11,382 bases of DNA from Entrophospora sp. SA101 (Eukaryota > Glomeromycota > Glomeromycetes > Entrophosporales > Entrophosporaceae): NCBI GenBank assembly GCA_958430865.1, contig CAUDNR010001657.1, positions 66,302 to 77,683 of the forward strand, given 5' to 3'. Each line of letters opens with the position of its first letter. Within the stretch, counting starts at the first letter, position 1. This document shows, in pieces, positions 6,995-11,382 of this stretch. The notes beneath the pieces were generated by a model. The model worked only from the letters and a program-made list of their open reading frames with translations, made no database searches and was not told the DNA's origin. Position numbers and translations under genes: made by a program.

Positions 6995-7348
6995 TCACAA
7001 AGTCCTGGAGACCAAGTGTCCCGTAGAGTATGTGAAAGGAAGATGCACGGGGTATGACGGGGACTCTGGGCCTGTTTGCCTTTCATCCGAGCCTCTTTGA
7101 TTAGGTAAGTATTCGTCAATCAAAGAGAAGGGCTCGACCGAAATCTTGGCCACAGGAGTGTTTAAATACATGGTGGTTAAAGTGGATGCTGACTGACATG
7201 TATACTTCGAGTCGTTTGAGACCTGGTTTTCAAGATTTTCAGTCTTGCTGGCCAGGAGCCTCGCGGTGGTATCAGCGGACAATTTTAATAATTCTGACAC
7301 CAAATGATAAAATATCAGAATTATACAATTAAAAATTTTTTTAAACAC
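6995..7348 (-). pseudogene. GC-richer open frame of unknown origin, fragment
   Basis: A minus-strand frame of about 117 codons, without an ATG at its left edge, holds a core of balanced composition (LSADTTARLLASKTENLENQ, then VEPFSLIDEYLPNQ and ERQTGPESPSYPVHLPF). The block from about 7000 to 7290 is clearly richer in G+C than the flanking DNA, as coding sequence is in such AT-rich genomes. The AT-rich, Ile/Phe-rich first 16 codons are probably not coding. I recognise no domain. It may be an exon fragment of a transposon-borne or host gene; the plus strand has no comparable frame. Confidence 0.35.
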
Positions 7349-8276
7349 TGAAATTCACTTCCCTATTGACGGGAGTAATAGAGTGACCTTTTTTATTTTG
7401 AGCGTGTTTAAATTTTTCTGCATGGTTTTTGTTCTTAGAAAACACGAGCGATGCAATTTTTTGTTGTACCAGAATTAAAAAAAAAAAATAATGATGATGA
7501 AGGAATCATGGCTAATAGTAATACGCGTATATCTTTCAAGTAGTAGGCGGGTATGATTATTTATTGTATTGCGGGTTTGGTATATATTCTTAGAATACAT
7601 GAATTAATTAATAAAAAATCTTTAATATTAATAATATTAAAGCAAAGGAAGTTGAAACAGTCGTCTTAGATGTTCTTGTATTTCAAAATGGTGAATTTTA
7701 TTTTTTTGTTTTGTTTAAATTTTAAATTAACATATAACTTAAGATCATCATCATTTATGTATATATATGCAGATTATTCCCATTATATCATCTAATTCTA
7801 CGAAACAGACATGGTTCTGATGGTTCTCTAGGCATTTTCTTAAAGTATCTCGGTTTGGAACTATAGTTTATTAAGAAAACAAATCCCATGGAAAACAACT
7901 CTATAAACAGGTTATAGCATAATTTCAACAAATAAATAGTATTCCATGTCGCAACCCAAAAAAGGGGACAAAGTGGTCGCAACCAGGTGTCATAATCATT
8001 TTTATACGATGCAAAGGTGATTGGAAACATCATCAAAAGTTACAGCCGGTATCCTTAAAATCACACGTTTTGCAATCATTTGCCAATCAATTTTCACGGA
8101 CATATGATTTTTATGATTTTTTTGTACAAGTATCATAGTACAAAATTTAAACTAAGTAACAATGGCAGTCCTCGATATATTTATTTGCCCATAGAATTAA
8201 TATCTTCTCCAAAAAGATTATTGTTCCAACGAACGCTATTTCCTACTGCATTTCTATTTATATCATAAGTATTCTC
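7349..8276. other. AT-rich stretch upstream of the lysozyme locus
   Basis: I see no gene here. A near-perfect 23-bp palindrome CTTTAATATT...AATATTAAAG lies at 7620-7642, and TA dinucleotide runs occur near 7757. A minus-strand open frame at 7788-8036 has no homology I can name. A CCAAT motif at about 8082-8086 and TATATTTAT near 8175 could belong to a promoter of the lysozyme gene, but both are weak given the base composition. Confidence 0.35.
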
Positions 8277-9115
8277 ATCAAGATAATTATACTCGCTTAA
8301 TCACCTTGACAATGGTCAACAATGCAAAAGCGTTTCCTGTCACAGCAAACCTTACTGTCCGCACAGCTCCTTCTTTGAGTGCTAAAAAAGTTCGTACTGT
8401 TCCTATCGGTTCACATGTTGATATAGTTTGCCAAACCACTGGTGACACTGTTCAGGGCATCAACATCTGGGATAAGTTGATTGATGGAAACTTTGTCTCC
8501 GATGTTTTCGTCAAAACTGGCACTTCTGGTTTTTCTCCGGACCTTCCACGTTGTAAAAACACTTCATCTTCCAATATTGGTTCCCCCAACAATGGCAAAA
8601 TTAATAACGAGGGCCTTGAGCTTATTAAAGATTCGAGAAATTCGAAGAAAATTTTTACAATGATCCTGTGGTAAGTTTGTCCATTCTTGTTTTATTTACA
8701 CTGACAACAATTGAATATACGATTAATAACTAATTAAATATAACATAAGGGTATCAAAACCATTGGTTATGGTCATGCTTGCCATGTCAACAATGTTGAT
8801 GACATCAAACCACCCATAACTATTGCCCAAGGCGAAGCTTTACTTAGGAAAGATTTAGTTACGTTCGAAAAGGGTATTAGCTCACTCACCAATGTCAGTC
8901 TCACTTCCAATCAGTTCTCCGCTTTGGTTTCATTTGCCTTCAATCTTGGCTGTAATACCTATAAAAAATCTACATTACGCAAGAAAATTAATGAAAGTGA
9001 CATTGAGGGCGCTTCCCTTGAGTTTGGAAAGTATATTTATGGTGGTGGAAAGATATTACCCGGTCTGGTGAGACGCCGTGAAGCTGAGAGAGCATTGTTC
9101 TGTAAGGATAATTAA
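8277..9115 (+). pseudogene. GH24 phage-type lysozyme with SH3-like domain, two exons, broken
   Basis: Lysozyme that cleaves peptidoglycan between N-acetylmuramic acid and N-acetylglucosamine, probably secreted. Counting from ATG 8312, residues 12-71 form an SH3-like (SH3b) domain (LTVRTAPSL, GINIWDKLIDGNFVSD), followed by a Ser/Asn linker and the GH24 domain. The catalytic E, D and T occur with the T4-lysozyme spacings (9 and 6) in EKFEENFYND and DPVGIKT, followed by IGYGHACH and, near the end, PGLVRRREAERALF. Exon 1 ends at 8670, a GT-AG intron spans 8671-8749, and exon 2 runs 8750-9115. Exon 1 from ATG 8312 is 359 nt: one base is missing near 8632-8635, where GATTCGAG would be in frame as GATTTCGAG, just before the catalytic glutamate. 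Upstream, KIIILA (8280-8297) and LITLTMVNNAKA lie in two frames that would form a signal peptide; again one T is missing, and the start position (8277-8279) is ATC. Either a young pseudogene or homopolymer sequencing errors. Confidence 0.85.
8671..8749 (+). other. Intron in the lysozyme gene (79 bp)
   Basis: Begins GTAAGTTT and ends AACATAAG. A fungal-type branch site ACTAAT lies at 8729-8734, about 15 bases before the acceptor. Joining CCTGTG to GGTATC gives DPVGIKTIGYGH, the conserved GH24 motif, so both splice sites are well supported. The intron is phase 0 if the upstream one-base loss is allowed for. Confidence 0.88.
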
Positions 9116-10207
9116 AAGATATATGAAAAGTGAACTATTTACTATTATTTAAATAAATCTTGTAACAAACTTTTTATAAACCCTGCAACTAATTAAATTT
9201 TTTAAAAAATCTAAAATATTTAGTTTTTTATTTTTTTTTTTGTTTAATAAATGTATATTATTGAAATGTGAATATTTTACCTATAAAGGAAATACATTGC
9301 ATTCTTTGATTTATCTTAATGTTTCATTCTCCATCCCAAATTTCCGAACCATTTGCTTATTTGGGTAAATTCTTAACCCTTGAAAACATGAAGAAGAGCG
9401 CACCTGGAAATAATCAAACCAAAAGGAATAATTAAAAGTGCATATCCCTCCCTTTTATTTTAAATGATATTACTGTACCAAAATTCACAAAAAATGTAGA
9501 TTTCCCATAATCATTGAAATCCATCTTGGAAATCTACATTCCCGCCGGTTAAATGTATATACCATTTCGTACTAATGCGAACCTATTATCATTACATGAG
9601 GATGCTGCAACAATAATGCCATAAAGAAATTATCTGGTTTGATGTGGCGGTAGACATGTCGATCGCATGAAATGTCGTTGGACCCTGAATAAGATGATTA
9701 AAACTTCATTCATATAGTAATCGCATATAATTAGTCAAATTGATACAGATTTTTACTACGTGGGTTTGTTTATAAAATAATATCTTTTGAGGCGGTGAAA
9801 TATCTGTCAAGTGATATAAATTCAGCTTGAAAACAATATAACCCTTATCATTTAATATGAGTAATATGATAACTTTGAGGAGTCAACCTCCAAATTAATG
9901 AAATAATAATGTGCATGTTATTTAACGTTAGTTTGAACACACGCCTCCAGAATAAATTATTACAAATAAATTAAAAAAAGGTTGGGATTTGGTAATTGAA
10001 TTCACAGCTTTGTATAAATTCCCCCATTTTACATGACAAAAAATTATCACAAGTAAATCTTTTGTATGATTAACCTTTTTTTTTCAGCCAGTTTAGTTAA
10101 CACTCTAATAGATAATTCCAAACAAACAAAATTAGTTTCAAAATAAAAAAAAAGAAATTGATGCAATATTGGCTCATATGATTTTGGTGTAGTTTACCAT
10201 TATCACT
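9116..10207. other. 1.1-kb AT-rich intergenic stretch
   Basis: No open frame, RNA gene or transposon end could be supported here. A T-rich patch at about 9215-9245 and AATAAA at about 9246-9251 may mark the 3' end of the lysozyme transcript. The only distinct structure is the inverted repeat at 9493-9540. Confidence 0.45.
9493..9540. repeat. Hairpin-forming inverted repeat, 13-bp arms
   Basis: AATGTAGATTTCC (9493-9505) is followed after 22 bases by its exact reverse complement GGAAATCTACATT (9528-9540). Perfect 13-bp arms at this spacing are unlikely by chance. It could be a very short MITE relic or a transcript hairpin; no target duplication is evident. Confidence 0.7.
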
Positions 10208-10490
10208 TAATGATGTATGACGATTTTTTTGACTTTAGTCATTGACGTAAATAAAGTATTGACTAAAAGTAGTCTCTCACCAGGATTATGTTGACGTTTT
10301 GACTAAATTAAGAGCCCTTGACGTAAGTAAAACTACTCGACGTAATTAAAAGTACTTGACGTAAGTAAAAATGTTTGATACAAGTAAAAACACTTGATAC
10401 AAGCAAGCAATAATGATAAAATAGGATTATCGAAAGTGTAAAAATGCGTGTCCCGAGGATAATAAAGAATTATTATATCATTCTGTGTAT
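10208..10490 (+). repeat. Dispersed repeat DR, copy 2
   Basis: Direct, diverged copy of 930-1218, with the same order of motifs from TAATGATGTATGA to TATATCATTCTGTGTAT. It runs straight into inverted repeat B at 10491, whereas copy 1 runs into a helicase remnant at the same point. The upstream flanks of the two copies are unrelated, so this is a dispersed repeat and not a simple duplication of the locus. Confidence 0.8.
10317..10408 (+). repeat. 19-bp tandem units inside DR copy 2
   Basis: Units begin at 10317, 10336, 10355, 10374 and 10393 with pattern CTTGACGTAAGTAAAA. The first three keep TGACGTAA, which resembles a CRE/ATF-type bZIP site; the last two read TTGATACAAG as in copy 1. Confidence 0.75.
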
Positions 10491-10998
10491 ATTGCAATGG
10501 TGCAAGAAGAATAATTATGATGGGAAGTTTATAAATGTTATAATTTGAATAGAAATTTTACTTCATTAAACTACTTATTTTTTCCTCTTTTTTACAAATT
10601 AAAACCATTCTTTTATTATTACATTTCATAAAATGTAAATGTTTTTTCAAAATTTTAACTTTGAAGTTAGTTATAATAGTAATACGCAATAATATTAATA
10701 GTATGCTTGAGCTGTCTTTGGTGTCTGAGTTTGAAATAACATAGGTTGATCAATATTAGTACTTAGAACGACCTTTACATAACACATAAGACAGGTTTGG
10801 TACATATTTTTGTAAGTTTTAATTTTGTTATCACTTTTAAATCTTCAAAGAATTTCTTTTATTGTTGAATCATGATTGTTCTTTAAATAATGCAATTTTC
10901 GTTTTCAATTTACATCCTTATCAATATTGATATTAATATTGATATTAATCAAAATCAAAATGTTGTACGAAAAAATTGTTACACGTCATTCATTCAAT
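10491..10998 (-). repeat. Repeat B, copy 2, uninterrupted and inverted
   Basis: 508 bp, the reverse complement of the B copy split at 1610-2059 and 5180-5221. It lacks the piggyBac element; the insertion point reads AAGTTTATAAATGT at 10525-10538. There is no coding content. Its far end lies 70 bp before the start codon at 11069. Differences from copy 1 are scattered substitutions and small indels, e.g. extra bases near 10890-10915. Confidence 0.88.
10525..10538. other. Empty-site equivalent of the piggyBac insertion
   Basis: AAGTTTAT here corresponds to the inverse of ATAAACTT after the right tip, and ATAAATGT to the inverse of ACATTTAT before the left tip. The two overlap by only AT at 10531-10532, giving the uninterrupted target TTTATAAA. 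Confidence 0.8.
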
Positions 10999-11068
10999 TC
11001 ACCGCTTTACACAGTTATTCTCATTTATTAAAATACCAAGTCGACTTTTATATTTTATATTTTATATA

Positions 11069-11382
11069 ATGTCATATAATAAATTATTATTATCATTATC
11101 ACTAGAAAGAAAGGAATTTGTACTTAAAATTTATAATGAAATGCATAGTAATACTAGTATTAATAATTCTGATAGAGAAAGTAGAAAAGATTATTTTTTT
11201 TCATTAGTTGAGAAAAACAAGGAGCTTTCTGAAAATGAAAAAGAATATTGTAAGGAAAGGTTTATTTATAATTTTGAATTAAATAGTGCAATAAATAAAG
11301 AAGGTAAACCAAAAGAATGTAACAAGTGTAAATTGACAAGATACTCTGATAGGTTCTGTGAAGGTTGTATTAGTTTACAATT
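11069..11382 (+). CDS. 5' part of a kinase-family-like protein (runs off the window)
   Basis: An open frame of 104 full codons begins at ATG 11069 and is still open at the window end. The first 80 residues are helical and charged (SLERKEFVLKIYNEM, ENEKEYCKERFIYNFEL). Residues 84-100 form a small zinc-ribbon-like module, C84-x2-C87-x9-C97-x2-C100, within KECNKCKLTRYSDRFCEGC. The same spacing, at a similar distance from the N-terminus, is familiar from the very large set of tyrosine-kinase-like proteins of Rhizophagus, in which a protein kinase domain follows. The kinase domain itself would lie beyond this window, so the function is inferred. Upstream, TATATTTTATATTTTATATA ends just before the ATG, and repeat B ends 70 bp upstream, so the promoter may lie partly in B. 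A later start is possible but less likely. Confidence 0.6.
   Translation, partial: MSYNKLLLSLSLERKEFVLKIYNEMHSNTSINNSDRESRKDYFFSLVEKNKELSENEKEYCKERFIYNFELNSAINKEGKPKECNKCKLTRYSDRFCEGCISLQ

Noticed and set aside
6788..7050. Glutamine-rich plus-strand frame as a transcription-factor fragment
   Set aside because: It is explained by CAA/CTCAA low-complexity repeats and is interrupted by a stop.
7788..8036. Minus-strand frame of about 80 codons rich in aromatic residues
   Set aside because: No recognisable family, no supporting composition change, and its first ATG is not in a notable context.
8080..8268. Plus-strand 62-codon open frame just upstream of the lysozyme, considered as a signal-peptide exon
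   Set aside because: It has no clear signal-peptide layout or splice junction to the lysozyme; the signal-like residues lie at 8280-8347 instead.
8306..8311. TTG at 8306 as lysozyme start
   Set aside because: TTG is not a usual start in a nuclear eukaryotic gene; the first ATG of the frame is 8312, and even that lies inside the presumed signal peptide.
930..10490. DR pair as long terminal repeats of a retrotransposon
   Set aside because: There is no TG...CA ends, primer-binding site, reverse transcriptase or integrase between them, and the copies are well diverged with different neighbours.

Overview
The window is about 70% A+T. It carries a gene with a short GT-AG intron and a fungal-type branch site, several decayed eukaryotic DNA transposons, and at its right edge the start of a protein whose C-x2-C-x9-C-x2-C module resembles the kinase-associated family expanded in arbuscular mycorrhizal fungi. 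I infer a Glomeromycotina fungus, Rhizophagus or a close relative. The helicase remnant and the lysozyme family fit this, but no database search was possible. This is repeat-rich accessory chromatin with few intact genes.

Left part (1-2059): a 126-bp hAT-type MITE (130-255) with a perfect 8-bp target duplication; a frameshifted remnant of an unrecognised protein (about 440-858); a dispersed repeat, here called DR (930-1218), containing 19-bp tandem units; a minus-strand remnant of a PIF1-type helicase (1219-1609); and the first part of a second repeat, here called B (1610-2059).

Centre-left (2060-5179): a complete 3120-bp piggyBac-superfamily element with CCCTTAAA/TTTAAGGG ends, a palindromic subterminal repeat at each end, and one uninterrupted 634-residue transposase keeping all catalytic aspartates and a C-terminal cysteine-rich domain. 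It splits repeat B, whose right end resumes at 5180-5221.

Middle (5222-8276): mostly decayed sequence. It includes a possible acidic coding remnant on the minus strand (5355-5636), the tail of what looks like a pogo/Tigger-type transposase (5883-6071), a GC-richer minus-strand open frame of unknown origin (6995-7348), and AT-rich sequence in which I see nothing certain.

Right (8277-11382): a secreted-type GH24 lysozyme gene (SH3-like domain plus lysozyme domain, two exons, 79-bp intron) that reads as a pseudogene through two one-base shifts and a missing start codon; about 1.1 kb of empty AT-rich sequence with one 13-bp-arm hairpin; second copies of DR (direct, 10208-10490) and B (inverted, 10491-10998); and the 5' end of a kinase-family-like gene beginning 70 bp beyond B.

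The B copy at 10491-10998 lacks the piggyBac element and so serves as an empty-site control. It shows that the element sits between two copies of AT at a TTTATAAA palindrome, not in the TTAA duplication typical of piggyBac. DR (direct) and B (inverted) bracket about 9 kb, including the transposon and the lysozyme locus, so recombination between them could delete or invert the segment.
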